A stretch of 39,745 nucleotides of DNA, taken from NCBI GenBank assembly GCA_025450135.1, contig JANWHZ010000024.1:1-39745 (forward strand). The letters run 5' to 3'. Position 1 is the first letter of the stretch; each line of letters begins with the position of its first letter. This DNA is from Candidatus Saccharimonadales bacterium. Lineage in GTDB: Bacteria > Patescibacteriota > Saccharimonadia > Saccharimonadales > UBA4665. The position numbers and the translations under genes are program-made. Of the stretch, positions 6,609 to 14,301 are shown one piece after another. The notes beneath the pieces are model-generated. The model had not been told where the DNA came from. It made no database searches and was given only the letters and a program-made list of their open reading frames with translations.

Positions 6609-8510
6609 TTACTCTTTCGAATCGTCGATGACTTCACCTTCGACTGGACCATCTTCCTTGTTGTCAGATGAAGCACCCTCTTCAGGCTTAGCCTCCGCCT
6701 TGGCGCTTTGGTACATTTTGGCGCCGATCGGCATAATTTTGTCGTTCAGCTCTTTGGCAGCCGTCTCAAGCTTGTCTTTGTCATCGCTTTCATCACCTGA
6801 TACTTTCTTGGCAGCGTCGATGGCTTCATTCAGCGACTTCATGTCTTCGTCAGATAGCTTGTCTTTTGCCTCACTTTTCAGCTTCTCAGCTTGGTATATC
6901 GCAGAGTCAAGCAGATTGCGAGCTTCAACGGCTTCCTTCTTTTTCTTGTCTTCGTCTGCATGAGCTTCAGCTTCCTTCGCCATCTTCTCAACATCTTCTT
7001 TGCTCAAGTTACCAGAACCTTGGATGGTGATGCTCTGCTCTTTAGAGGTACCCTTGTCTTTCGCTGTCACATTCAGAATACCGTTCGCATCGATATTAAA
7101 GGTGACTTCAATCTGCGGAACGCCACGTGGGGCCGGAGGAATGCCATCCAAGATAAAGCGGCCGAGGCTCTTGTTGCCGGCTATCATTTCGCGTTCACCC
7201 TGGGCCACGTGAATTTCAACTTGCGGTTGGCTATCAGCGGCAGTTGAAAATACTTCTGATTTGCTCGTCGGAATCGTGGTATTGCGCTCGATGAGCTTAG
7301 TAAAGACGCCGCCCATGGTCTCGATACCCAGGCTCAGTGGGGTAACATCGAGGAGTAGTACGTCTTTTACGTCACCTTGCAATACGCCGCCTTGGATAGC
7401 AGCACCAACCGCGACCACTTCATCCGGGTTTACACCCTTCATCGGGTCTTTACCAAAGATCTGCTTCACTTTTTCTTGCACCGCTGGCATGCGAGTCATG
7501 CCACCAACAAGCACGACTGAGTTAATGTCGCTAGCTTTTAGCCCTGCATCTTTCAACGCCTTCTCACATGGCGCGGTGGTCTTCTCGATCAGGTCGCGGA
7601 CCAGATCCTCCAGCTTAGCCCTGGTCAGTTTGTGCTCAAAATGCTTGGGGCCTTCAGCATCAGCAGTCAAAAAGGGAAGGTTGACGTCAACTTCTTGTGC
7701 AGTTGAGAGTTCAATTTTAGCCTTCTCGGCTTCGTCACGCAGGCGCTGCATGGCTGCTTTGTCGGCCGAGATATCGATGCCGGACTCTTTCTTAAACTCG
7801 TCAACAAAGTAGTTGACGATTACCCGGTCGAAGTCGGCACCGCCTAGGTGTGTGTCGCCATTAGTGGACTTCACCTCAAACACGCCGTCGCCCAGTTCTA
7901 GTATGGAGACGTCGAATGTGCCGCCACCAAGGTCGTAAACAGCAATCTTTTCTTCGCTTTTTTGTTTGTCCAAACCATACGCCAGGGCAGCCGCTGTTGG
8001 CTCATTAATGATGCGGCGGACTTCGAGGCCGGCAATCTTACCAGCATCTTTGGTGGCCTGGCGCTGTGAGTCGTCAAAGTATGCAGGAACGGTAATGACT
8101 GCTTCAGTGACCTTATCGCCAAGGAAGCTTTCAGCATCAGCCTTGAGCTTGGCAAGGATCATAGCACTGATTTCCTCCGGACTGTATTCCTTGTCGCCCA
8201 TTTTCACCTTAACGCTGGTACCGCTCTTCACAATATCGTAGCCGAGCAGCTTGAGGTCGCGCTGGACCTCCGGGTCATCCCACTTGCGACCGATCAGGCG
8301 CTTTACTTCATAGATCGTATTCTTGGAGTTCGTCACCTGCTGCCGACGCGCCACTTGGCCGACAAGTCGCTCGCCACCCTTGTTCACAGCAACGACCGAT
8401 GGTGTCGTACGAGCGCCTTCGCTGTTGGCGATAATCTCCGGCTTACCGGATTGCATAACCGCCATTGCTGAGTTTGTCGTACCTAGGTCAATGCCAATAA
8501 TTTTGCTCAT
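6609..8510 (-). CDS. dnaK: Chaperone DnaK (Hsp70)
   Basis: The product has 633 residues, the normal Hsp70 length. It is the ATP-driven chaperone that binds exposed hydrophobic peptides in the cytoplasm. The N-terminal ATPase domain starts MSKIIGIDLGTTNSAMAV (phosphate loop GTTNS), then shows IINEPTAAALAYGLD, DLGGGTFDVS and VGGMTRMPAVQ. The substrate-binding domain includes LLLDVTPLSLGIETMGG. The helical lid is Lys/Glu-rich and the C-terminus ends EGEVIDDSKE, close to the EEVD-like acidic tail. A Shine-Dalgarno (AAAGGG) lies eight bases before the ATG. Expression is likely heat-inducible through a CIRCE-type operator overlapping the promoter. hrcA and grpE are not in the window. Confidence 0.98.
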   Translation of the reverse strand: MSKIIGIDLGTTNSAMAVMQSGKPEIIANSEGARTTPSVVAVNKGGERLVGQVARRQQVTNSKNTIYEVKRLIGRKWDDPEVQRDLKLLGYDIVKSGTSVKVKMGDKEYSPEEISAMILAKLKADAESFLGDKVTEAVITVPAYFDDSQRQATKDAGKIAGLEVRRIINEPTAAALAYGLDKQKSEEKIAVYDLGGGTFDVSILELGDGVFEVKSTNGDTHLGGADFDRVIVNYFVDEFKKESGIDISADKAAMQRLRDEAEKAKIELSTAQEVDVNLPFLTADAEGPKHFEHKLTRAKLEDLVRDLIEKTTAPCEKALKDAGLKASDINSVVLVGGMTRMPAVQEKVKQIFGKDPMKGVNPDEVVAVGAAIQGGVLQGDVKDVLLLDVTPLSLGIETMGGVFTKLIERNTTIPTSKSEVFSTAADSQPQVEIHVAQGEREMIAGNKSLGRFILDGIPPAPRGVPQIEVTFNIDANGILNVTAKDKGTSKEQSITIQGSGNLSKEDVEKMAKEAEAHADEDKKKKEAVEARNLLDSAIYQAEKLKSEAKDKLSDEDMKSLNEAIDAAKKVSGDESDDKDKLETAAKELNDKIMPIGAKMYQSAKAEAKPEEGASSDNKEDGPVEGEVIDDSKE

Positions 8511-8561
8511 CTATTTACCCTTTCGTTAGCAAGTAGCATATTAGAGTGCTAAACTGCTTCT

Positions 8562-8590
8562 AGCATATGAAACTAGCACTCAGGTGTCAA
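8562..8590 (-). promoter_or_regulatory. dnaK promoter
   Basis: On the minus strand a perfect -35 TTGACA (8585-8590) is followed after 17 bases by TATGCT (8562-8567). The transcript leader to dnaK is about 45 bases and carries a Shine-Dalgarno. Confidence 0.75.
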
Positions 8591-8599
8591 GAGTGCCAA
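8573..8599 (-). promoter_or_regulatory. CIRCE-type operator (HrcA site)
   Basis: TTGGCACTC and GAGTGCTAG are separated by exactly nine bases, matching the CIRCE consensus (TTAGCACTC-N9-GAGTGCTAA) with one change in each arm. The nine-base spacer contains the -35 TTGACA, so bound HrcA repressor would cover the promoter. A further perfect half-site, TTAGCACTC, lies downstream at 8544-8552. Confidence 0.8.
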
Positions 8600-8604
8600 T
8601 AGGA

Positions 8605-8625
8605 CAGTGGGCCGCTACCCCACTG
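8605..8625. terminator. Hairpin at the end of the gmk-like gene
   Basis: CAGTGGG and CCCACTG pair around a seven-base loop, overlapping the stop codon of the guanylate kinase-like gene. There is no T-run after it on the minus strand, so it is only a weak terminator candidate separating the gene from dnaK. Confidence 0.35.
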
Positions 8626-9364
8626 GGTGGGCGTGCGTGCCGAGGTAGCGCACCACGTCATTCAAGAGTTCTTGAGCAATCGCTCGCACGCTGCGTTCCT
8701 TAAACGGGTCATATTGCCCTGTCATAATCAGGCGGTCGATTTCCGCAATCGTGCCTTCGCGCGTATCGTTTAGGATAAAGCGGAAATAGTCGGCTCGGAG
8801 CGCAGTAGAGAGCTCCCGCTCGGCGCTTTCCATACGGCGCTGCAACTCATCAAGTGACATGCCGCCGCGCAAATGTAATCGCTCCATCCAGATATCAAAA
8901 CTGAGGGGCACCATAAAGATGAAAGTGGTGTCCGGCTTCAGCTTATGGATCTCCTGCGCGCCGACAATTTCGATATCGGTCAAGGCAATCTTGCCAGCAC
9001 TCTCGGCAGCCACGAGTTGATCACGGGGGATGCCGGACACTTGTTGATTGTGAATCACCGCCGCGCCGACCAGGTCACCTTTGTTGAGCTCAGTGAGCAT
9101 CTCGTCTTCGCTCAGGAACCAATATTCACGGCCATGCTGTTCTAAAACGCCGTTATTGATACGAGGTTCCCGGGTGGTATCCGTAATAAGCGGGAAATAG
9201 TGACCGGTCTTGACGAGCTCACCGATAATAGTATCGCGGCCAGTGCCGGTTGGAGCAACGAACAGTAACAGCCGCAGCCCGCCCAAGGTCTTGCGGACAT
9301 CGTCCGACGGTCGGTAATGTTCGAGGACTTTGCGGAACTCTTCGGCTTGGATTAGGGAACTCAT
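8615..9364 (-). CDS. Degenerate guanylate kinase-like protein
   Basis: The product has 249 residues and is clearly homologous to the next gene and to guanylate kinases (TTREPR, REYWFLSEDEM, ALTDIEIVGAQEI). The nucleotide-binding loop reads VAPTGTGRDTI, so the Walker A lysine is arginine. The region that in guanylate kinases supplies the GMP-binding Glu and Tyr reads LVGAAVIHNQQVSGIPRD, lacking both, whereas the neighbour keeps ANIYGSNVYGT. The protein therefore may not phosphorylate GMP and could be regulatory, or have altered substrate use. It lies 44 bases after its paralogue on the same strand. A possible extended -10 (TGC-TAAGCT) ends about ten bases before the ATG, suggesting leaderless expression. 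The N-terminal 25 residues are an extra helix shared with the paralogue. Confidence 0.8.
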   Translation of the reverse strand: MSSLIQAEEFRKVLEHYRPSDDVRKTLGGLRLLLFVAPTGTGRDTIIGELVKTGHYFPLITDTTREPRINNGVLEQHGREYWFLSEDEMLTELNKGDLVGAAVIHNQQVSGIPRDQLVAAESAGKIALTDIEIVGAQEIHKLKPDTTFIFMVPLSFDIWMERLHLRGGMSLDELQRRMESAERELSTALRADYFRFILNDTREGTIAEIDRLIMTGQYDPFKERSVRAIAQELLNDVVRYLGTHAHPVG

Positions 9365-9408
9365 GTACGTACTAAGCTTAGCAAGGAAAACAATAATAGG
9401 GCAAACAC

Positions 9409-10161
9409 CTAGACCCGCGCTGGCTGATGCGCAGCAATACTGAGCTTCAGGCTATAGGCTAGTGCGTTCGCCACTCGGTGCGCTGCTTCCTTCTCGGCGG
9501 TTTCCGGCTGGCCCGATGCAATTCGGCCCACTTCTGCTACGGCGTCCTCGAGTACGTTGTTAATCACAAACGAGAAGTACGGCGTACGTAGTGCATGCTC
9601 AATTTCTTGTAGAGCGGTAGCCATGCGTTTTTCGAAATCTGCTTGATCCATCGCGGCGCCATACCGTTTGGCAAGCCGGCTCTGCCACACCTCATAGTCC
9701 GGCGGTAGAATAAACACGGCTTTGGTGTTATTAGGATCGATCTTCATGTAATCGGCCACGCCTTGCACTTCCAGATCGGTAACCGCAATTTTGTGGGCAT
9801 CGTGCGCCGCCTGTACTTCAGCCGCGCTCGTGCCGTAGACGTTGCTACCATAAATATTTGCTTCAACGTAGGCACCATTGTCAACCATCCGTTCGGATTC
9901 TTCAAGCGTAATGAAGTGGTACTCGACACCATCTTGCTCCATAACCCCGTCGTTTTCGCGCGGGCTACGCGTAGTATGCGACACCAAGGTATAGTACTTT
10001 CCAGTTTTGAGCAGCTCATTGGTAATGCTGTCTTTACCCGCACCTGATATGCCAGCCAGTAGTAAGATTGGCGTCGACCGGACAAGCGTAATCGTTGCAG
10101 CCGAGGGCTGATATTTCTCGAGCTTTTCTTTCAGGCGGGCGTGGACTTCAGAGCCTTCCAT
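9409..10161 (-). CDS. gmk: Guanylate kinase
   Basis: The product has 250 residues from the ATG at 10161 (MEGSEVHARLKEKLEKY). It catalyses GMP + ATP to GDP + ADP. The Walker A is intact (LLAGISGAGKDSI). GMP-binding elements are visible: SHTTRSPRENDGVMEQDGVEYHF, YVEANIYGSNVYGT, and AVTDLEVQGV for the product/GMP Asp. It is longer than typical Gmk (about 205) because of an N-terminal helix of about 30 residues and a C-terminal helix. A longer frame begins at 10197, but those 12 extra codons contain the promoter -10 (TATACT) six bases before the chosen ATG. It follows the IMPDH-family gene, so the two together could channel GMP towards GDP. Confidence 0.9.
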   Translation of the reverse strand: MEGSEVHARLKEKLEKYQPSAATITLVRSTPILLLAGISGAGKDSITNELLKTGKYYTLVSHTTRSPRENDGVMEQDGVEYHFITLEESERMVDNGAYVEANIYGSNVYGTSAAEVQAAHDAHKIAVTDLEVQGVADYMKIDPNNTKAVFILPPDYEVWQSRLAKRYGAAMDQADFEKRMATALQEIEHALRTPYFSFVINNVLEDAVAEVGRIASGQPETAEKEAAHRVANALAYSLKLSIAAHQPARV

Positions 10162-10167
10162 GAAAGC

Positions 10168-10173
10168 AGTATA
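10168..10173 (-). promoter_or_regulatory. -10 box of gmk, leaderless start
   Basis: TATACT is followed by GCTTTC and the ATG at 10161, almost the same layout as the membrane-protein gene at 503-1000 (TATACT-GCTCTC-ATG). Confidence 0.45.
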
Positions 10174-10202
10174 CAGAGCGTAAACGGAATGATGCAATGA
10201 GC

Positions 10203-11258
10203 TTAATTGGGCTTCACAAGACCGTGAGCCGTACTTTCAACCTGGCTGCTCGTAGAGACTTGCATGAAGACAGCCTTGTCGTGGAACTCCGCGACGGTGC
10301 GCGCACCGCTGTAGCTCATCGCTGATCGTAACCCCATAGCATACGATTTGACCACCGATTCTAGGCTGCCTACGTACGGTACAAGACCTGCCGCCCCTTC
10401 GACATACTCATCGGCGCCACCTTGATACGTCGGGTCGCTTTTCACGCGATCGAGTTTTGCCGCGCTGGAAGCCTCGCCCATATATAGCTTGAAGCGCTGG
10501 CCGTTGCGAATGATGAGTTCTGACGGGGCTTCATCGGTACCCACAAACATTTTGCCGGCCATGATGGCATGCGCTCCGGCGCCAATCGCCTTAGAAAAAT
10601 CGGCTGGCAATTTGATACCCGCGTCAGCAATCAATGTTACGTGCTTGCTCAAGCCTTGCACGCCGTCGAGTATGGCACTGAATTGCGGCACGCCGACGCC
10701 GGCGCTTATGCGTGTCGTGCACGCCGCTCCGGCGCCAACGCCAAATTTAATGGAGTCTGCGCCGGCTTGTATCAAATCGTGAACGCCTTCTTTTGTAGCC
10801 ACCGTACCGACAATCAAGGGTAGGCGAGGGAATGCCTGCTTTAGCTTCTTTGTTGCTTCAATCGCGTAAATGCTATGGGCGTGTGGCGTATCAATCGACA
10901 GCGCATCTACGCCCGCATCGGCAAGCGCCTTCGCCCGCTCATAGTAATCCTTCGTGGCACCCACTACCCCGATAACCTTAGCTTTCTTCGCTTTAATCGC
11001 CGTCAGCATTTCGACCTCTTTGTCGATGCTCTGAAATTGGTGAATCTGCGCAATACCGCCTAGCTCCCACAGCTTGGCCGCGAGTTCAACGGATATAACA
11101 GTATGCATACTTGAAGCAACTAACGGCACACGCAGCGTAATACCTTCCACGAGTTTGACCGATGTATCAACATCGTTACGTGAGCGGATGTCCGAGTATT
11201 GCGGCCGCAGAATAACATCGTCGTACGTTAGGCCGACTTGATCTAAAACCTTTGCCAT
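10203..11258 (-). CDS. guaB: IMP dehydrogenase / GMP reductase family protein, no CBS domains
   Basis: The product has 351 residues from the ATG at 11258 (MAKVLDQVGLTYDDVILRPQYS), the canonical IMPDH beginning. A frame extends to 11378, but a good Shine-Dalgarno (GAAGGGA) precedes 11258. The (beta/alpha)8 barrel shows the catalytic loop GVGAGAACTTRISAGVGVPQ with the active Cys, and IADAGIKLPADFSKAIGAGA. The paired CBS domains of full-length GuaB are absent, as in GMP reductase. The flap region DPTYQGGADEYVEGAAG is closer to GMP reductase (Y-x-GG-x-x-EY) than to the DRYFQ dyad of IMPDH, while RISAGVGVPQ looks IMPDH-like. The direction of the reaction is therefore uncertain. It precedes gmk, consistent with guanine nucleotide metabolism. 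Confidence 0.85.
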   Translation of the reverse strand: MAKVLDQVGLTYDDVILRPQYSDIRSRNDVDTSVKLVEGITLRVPLVASSMHTVISVELAAKLWELGGIAQIHQFQSIDKEVEMLTAIKAKKAKVIGVVGATKDYYERAKALADAGVDALSIDTPHAHSIYAIEATKKLKQAFPRLPLIVGTVATKEGVHDLIQAGADSIKFGVGAGAACTTRISAGVGVPQFSAILDGVQGLSKHVTLIADAGIKLPADFSKAIGAGAHAIMAGKMFVGTDEAPSELIIRNGQRFKLYMGEASSAAKLDRVKSDPTYQGGADEYVEGAAGLVPYVGSLESVVKSYAMGLRSAMSYSGARTVAEFHDKAVFMQVSTSSQVESTAHGLVKPN

Positions 11259-11570
11259 ATGTCCCTTCTTGGTAAGCAAATAATAACTTTTTGCCCGCGG
11301 CAAGACGAAACGCCCCCTGTTCATCTGCCGTGCTAAATTACCCGTAGCTATGCGGGCAACCCGGCCTTCATGCATCACGCCCTAACTGCTAGCCGATATC
11401 TACCGGCATCTGCCAGGGCACGATGTTGTAAAAGACCCGGAGAGATACTGTACGCCTAAATCGAGGTAGGTCAAGTACTTTCTCTAGGCTATGCGTACAA
11501 GCGCTCGTTACTACTATATTTTTTCTTACCTACACTCGCGATGCATACTGCCCACTAGAACCTCTGCCGT

Positions 11571-11589
11571 CGTGTGATGGAATCACACG
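11571..11589. promoter_or_regulatory. Palindromic operator upstream of the peroxiredoxin
   Basis: CGTGTGAT-GGA-ATCACACG is a perfect 8-bp inverted repeat with a 3-base centre, ending two bases before the -10 box. It occupies the -35/spacer region, where no consensus -35 exists. Confidence 0.6.
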
Positions 11590-11591
11590 CG

Positions 11592-11597
11592 TATACT
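11592..11597 (+). promoter_or_regulatory. -10 box of the peroxiredoxin gene, leaderless start
   Basis: TATACT is followed by seven bases and the ATG at 11605. No Shine-Dalgarno is present, so translation probably starts on a leaderless mRNA. Confidence 0.5.
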
Positions 11598-11604
11598 AGT
11601 AGCT

Positions 11605-12069
11605 ATGAGACCAGCACCTGATTTTTCACTTTCCGACCAACATGACGTTCGTCACTCGCTGGGCGATTATGCAGGGAAATGGCTCGTGCTGTACTTTTAC
11701 CCAAAAGACGATACGCCCGGCTGCACAACCGAGGCTTGCAACTTTCGCGATGCACGTGATGTCATCGCCCAACTCGGCAATGCTGAAGTTGTTGGCGTGA
11801 GTAAGGACTCCGTCTCGTCGCATAAGAAATTCTTAGACAAGTACCACCTCAATTTCACGCTTTTGAGCGACCCAGAGCACACCGTCATCGAGGCTTACGA
11901 CAGTTGGAAACCAAAGCGATTCATGGGCCATGACTACATCGGCACCCAGCGCAATACGTTTATCATTAGCCCTGAAGGCAAGATCGCCAAAGAGTATATC
12001 GGCGTCGATCCGCAGACGCACGTCATACAGATCATCAACGACCTCAAGGCGTTGCAGCACGCTGCTTAA
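11605..12069 (+). CDS. bcp: Thiol peroxidase, Bcp/PrxQ type
   Basis: The product has 154 residues, the normal Bcp length. It reduces hydrogen peroxide and organic hydroperoxides using thioredoxin-type electron donors in the cytoplasm. The peroxidatic centre is in YPKDDTPGCTTEACNFRD, with the peroxidatic Cys and the resolving Cys five residues later, as in PrxQ-type enzymes. The active-site Thr (DTPGC) and the downstream GTQRNTFIISPEGKI segment complete the family pattern. The start MRPAPDFSLSDQ is standard. The gene is divergent from guaB and convergent with lepA; the two stop codons overlap in the shared TTAA at 12066-12069. A perfect palindrome over the promoter suggests dedicated, possibly redox-responsive, regulation. 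Confidence 0.93.
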   Translation: MRPAPDFSLSDQHDVRHSLGDYAGKWLVLYFYPKDDTPGCTTEACNFRDARDVIAQLGNAEVVGVSKDSVSSHKKFLDKYHLNFTLLSDPEHTVIEAYDSWKPKRFMGHDYIGTQRNTFIISPEGKIAKEYIGVDPQTHVIQIINDLKALQHAA

Positions 12070-13844
12070 TCGCGTTTGAGCATGACCGTAAACGCCTCGG
12101 CAGGGATTTCAACTTTGCCGAACATTTTCATGCGCTTCTTGCCTTTGGCCTGTTTCGCGAGCAGCTTTTTCTTGCGTGACACATCGCCACCGTACAAATA
12201 GCCCGTTACATCCTTGCGAAATGCCGAGATATCTTCACGCGCAATAAATTTGCCGCCAATGGCAGCTTGCAAGCTAACCTGAAAGTTTTGGCGGGGAATG
12301 ACGTCTTTTAGCTTTCCCACCGTCTCACGGCCAATGCGCTGCGCTTCGGAGCGATGTACCATAATACTTAACGCGTTAACTATTTCACCAGCCACATAGA
12401 AATCGAGCCGTACCAAGTCTTCAGCCCGGTAATCGTCGAGTTCATAGTTGAACGATCCGTAGCCGCTGGTGACACTCTTGAGCCGGTCGTAGAAGTCCGT
12501 TAGCAGATTTGCAAGCGGCGCTTCAAACGTTACCACAGCTTGGGTGTCTACGTAACTGACGTTTTTATGGATACCGCGCTCTCCTACTACCAGCTGAATC
12601 ACTTGCCCCACATACAGTTGCGGGACTACGATCTCGCCCTTGATCCAAGGCTCGCGTATTTCCTTAATTTGAGCCGGCTCGGGCAACTCTGCGGCTGACT
12701 TGATATCCATTTCTTCGCCACTAGTCATACTCACTTGATAGTCGGTTGATGGATTAGTGACGACGAGACTCAGATTATATTCCCGTTCCAGCCGTTCACG
12801 GACAATATCCATATGGAGCAAGCCGAGAAACCCGATACGCATACCAAAGCCCAAGACGGGCGAATTTTCAGGAGCGAAGTGCAGGGCAGAGTCACTCAAG
12901 CTTAACTTCTCTACTGCATCCTTGAGTTCTTGATAGTACTCATTACTTTCCGGGAAAAAGCCGGCGTAGACAAACGGCTTCACGTCACGGTAGCCGGCTA
13001 ACGGTTCAGTAGCCGCGTGTTTAGTACGTGTTACCGTATCGCCAACCTTAGCCTCGCGCGTGCTTTTCAGGTTGGTCACAATATAGCCGATCTCGCCGTT
13101 ACGTAGCGTTTGACCGGCAGCCATATTGGGCTTCAGTATCCCCACTTCCAACGCGATGCCATGAGCAGCTGTGGCCAGCATAGTAATTTGATCATTCTTG
13201 GCGAGTTCGCCGTCAAAGACGCGCACGTACAAAATTACCCCGCGGTAGTCATCGTAGTAGCTATCGAAGATGAGTGCCCTTGTTGCTTCGCCAGCAGGGG
13301 AGTTCGGGGCAGGGACGCGTGCTACAATCTGATCCAAAACCAGGTCAACTCCCTGCCCTGTTTTGGCTGAAATGTGCACTATTTCCTCCGGCTGGCAGCC
13401 GAGCAAGCTGACAATCTCCGCTGTTGTCTTAGGAATATCTGCCGCCGGCAAATCGATCTTATTAAGTACGGGGATGATGGCAAGCCCAGCGTCCATAGCT
13501 AGGTACAGGTTTGCAAGTGTCTGTGCTTGCATGCCTTGCGTAGCGTCTACGACGAGCAGCGCACCCTCACAAGCTTGCAAACTGCGTGACACTTCATACG
13601 AAAAGTCGACGTGTCCGGGTGTATCGATCAGGTTTAGCTCGTAGCCCTTGTATTCCATGCGCACCGGAGCGAGCTTGATCGTAATCCCCTTCTCTCGTTC
13701 GAGATCCATTTTGTCGAGGATTTGAGCTCGCATGTCGCGCTTCTCTACCGTACCGGTCAATTCGAGCAACCGGTCGGCCAGCGTCGACTTACCGTGGTCA
13801 ATATGCGCAACAATGCAAAAATTGCGGATGTGTGTTTGATCCAT
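12066..13844 (-). CDS. lepA: Elongation factor 4 (LepA), ribosome-associated GTPase
   Basis: The product has 592 residues from the ATG at 13844 (MDQTHIRNFCIVAHIDHGKST). It is a translational GTPase that binds ribosomes and affects initiation/elongation under stress. The G1 loop AHIDHGKS, G3 DTPGHVDF and G4 NKIDLP are intact. EF-G-like domains II, III and V follow, and the LepA-specific C-terminal domain ends with KGKKRMKMFGKVEIPAEAF, the usual diagnostic stretch. A frame begins four codons earlier at 13856, but that ATG is part of the promoter -10 TATAAT, so the second Met is preferred and would be nearly leaderless. Confidence 0.97.
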   Translation of the reverse strand: MDQTHIRNFCIVAHIDHGKSTLADRLLELTGTVEKRDMRAQILDKMDLEREKGITIKLAPVRMEYKGYELNLIDTPGHVDFSYEVSRSLQACEGALLVVDATQGMQAQTLANLYLAMDAGLAIIPVLNKIDLPAADIPKTTAEIVSLLGCQPEEIVHISAKTGQGVDLVLDQIVARVPAPNSPAGEATRALIFDSYYDDYRGVILYVRVFDGELAKNDQITMLATAAHGIALEVGILKPNMAAGQTLRNGEIGYIVTNLKSTREAKVGDTVTRTKHAATEPLAGYRDVKPFVYAGFFPESNEYYQELKDAVEKLSLSDSALHFAPENSPVLGFGMRIGFLGLLHMDIVRERLEREYNLSLVVTNPSTDYQVSMTSGEEMDIKSAAELPEPAQIKEIREPWIKGEIVVPQLYVGQVIQLVVGERGIHKNVSYVDTQAVVTFEAPLANLLTDFYDRLKSVTSGYGSFNYELDDYRAEDLVRLDFYVAGEIVNALSIMVHRSEAQRIGRETVGKLKDVIPRQNFQVSLQAAIGGKFIAREDISAFRKDVTGYLYGGDVSRKKKLLAKQAKGKKRMKMFGKVEIPAEAFTVMLKRD

Positions 13845-13854
13845 ACGAACAGGC

Positions 13855-13860
13855 ATTATA
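13855..13860 (-). promoter_or_regulatory. -10 box of lepA
   Basis: TATAAT is followed by ten bases and the ATG at 13844, with an untranslated leader of only about three or four bases. Confidence 0.5.
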
Positions 13861-13890
13861 CCGGTTTACGCTTCGGAATAACAGAGGTGG

Positions 13891-14274
13891 TTAGAACTTG
13901 ATAATCTGGAGAAACCGCTGCCTAAGAAATAGGCCGGCGTCAACTGCCGCCGCACAGAGCAGCGCAACTAGCGGCTGCATAGTAGCGCCCAGGGCCAGAC
14001 CAAAGACCAAGAGCCCCACCACCGCTGCCGTATACCATTGGTAGAAGGCGGCACGTCGGCTGCCGGGCGGCGCAACACCCAGCGCCAGTGTTATAACTAT
14101 GTCTGCAACGAGCACGACCGTGGCGCCGACGAGTGCAAGAGCTAGTGCAATGGTGCTCGTACTTAGGCCGAGCACGCCGGCAAAGAATACACCTAGCGCA
14201 GCACTCAAGGTAAACGGAATGAGCGCTACATCGACTACGATATGGCCGATGACTCCAAATGTTTTCACTGACAT
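13891..14274 (-). CDS. Small four-helix membrane protein of unknown function
   Basis: The product has 127 residues, mostly hydrophobic. It has four likely transmembrane helices at about residues 7-32, 38-65, 75-98 and 99-115, with short polar turns (APPGSRRAAFYQWY between helices 2 and 3) and a basic C-terminus (RQRFLQIIKF). An AAAGAAG Shine-Dalgarno lies just before the ATG. The gene lies between lepA and murJ on the same strand. I recognise no family; it could be a small transport-like or accessory membrane protein. Confidence 0.7.
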   Translation of the reverse strand: MSVKTFGVIGHIVVDVALIPFTLSAALGVFFAGVLGLSTSTIALALALVGATVVLVADIVITLALGVAPPGSRRAAFYQWYTAAVVGLLVFGLALGATMQPLVALLCAAAVDAGLFLRQRFLQIIKF

Positions 14275-14301
14275 GCTTCTTTTAGCCTAGCATAAGCGTG
14301 G

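Larger units (their letters stand above)
11259..11604. other. Intergenic region between guaB and the peroxiredoxin gene
   Basis: These 346 bases hold the divergent control regions. Near guaB there is a TATTAT-like -10 and a GAAGGGA Shine-Dalgarno, plus a small hairpin (TTGCC-GCG-GGCAA). Around 11449-11499 there is a long-range inverted structure (TGTACGC with GCGTACA outside, GCCTA with TAGGC inside). At 11571-11589 there is a perfect palindromic operator candidate for the peroxiredoxin. I see no coding signal. Confidence 0.5.

Noticed and set aside
7261..7812. 183-codon open frame on the plus strand opposite dnaK
   Set aside because: It is antisense to the conserved ATPase domain of dnaK; the composition is Ser/Thr-rich shadow sequence with no family pattern.
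11259..11378. 40-residue N-terminal extension of GuaB
   Set aside because: Family members begin at MAKVLDQVGLTYDDV and a Shine-Dalgarno lies just before that ATG.
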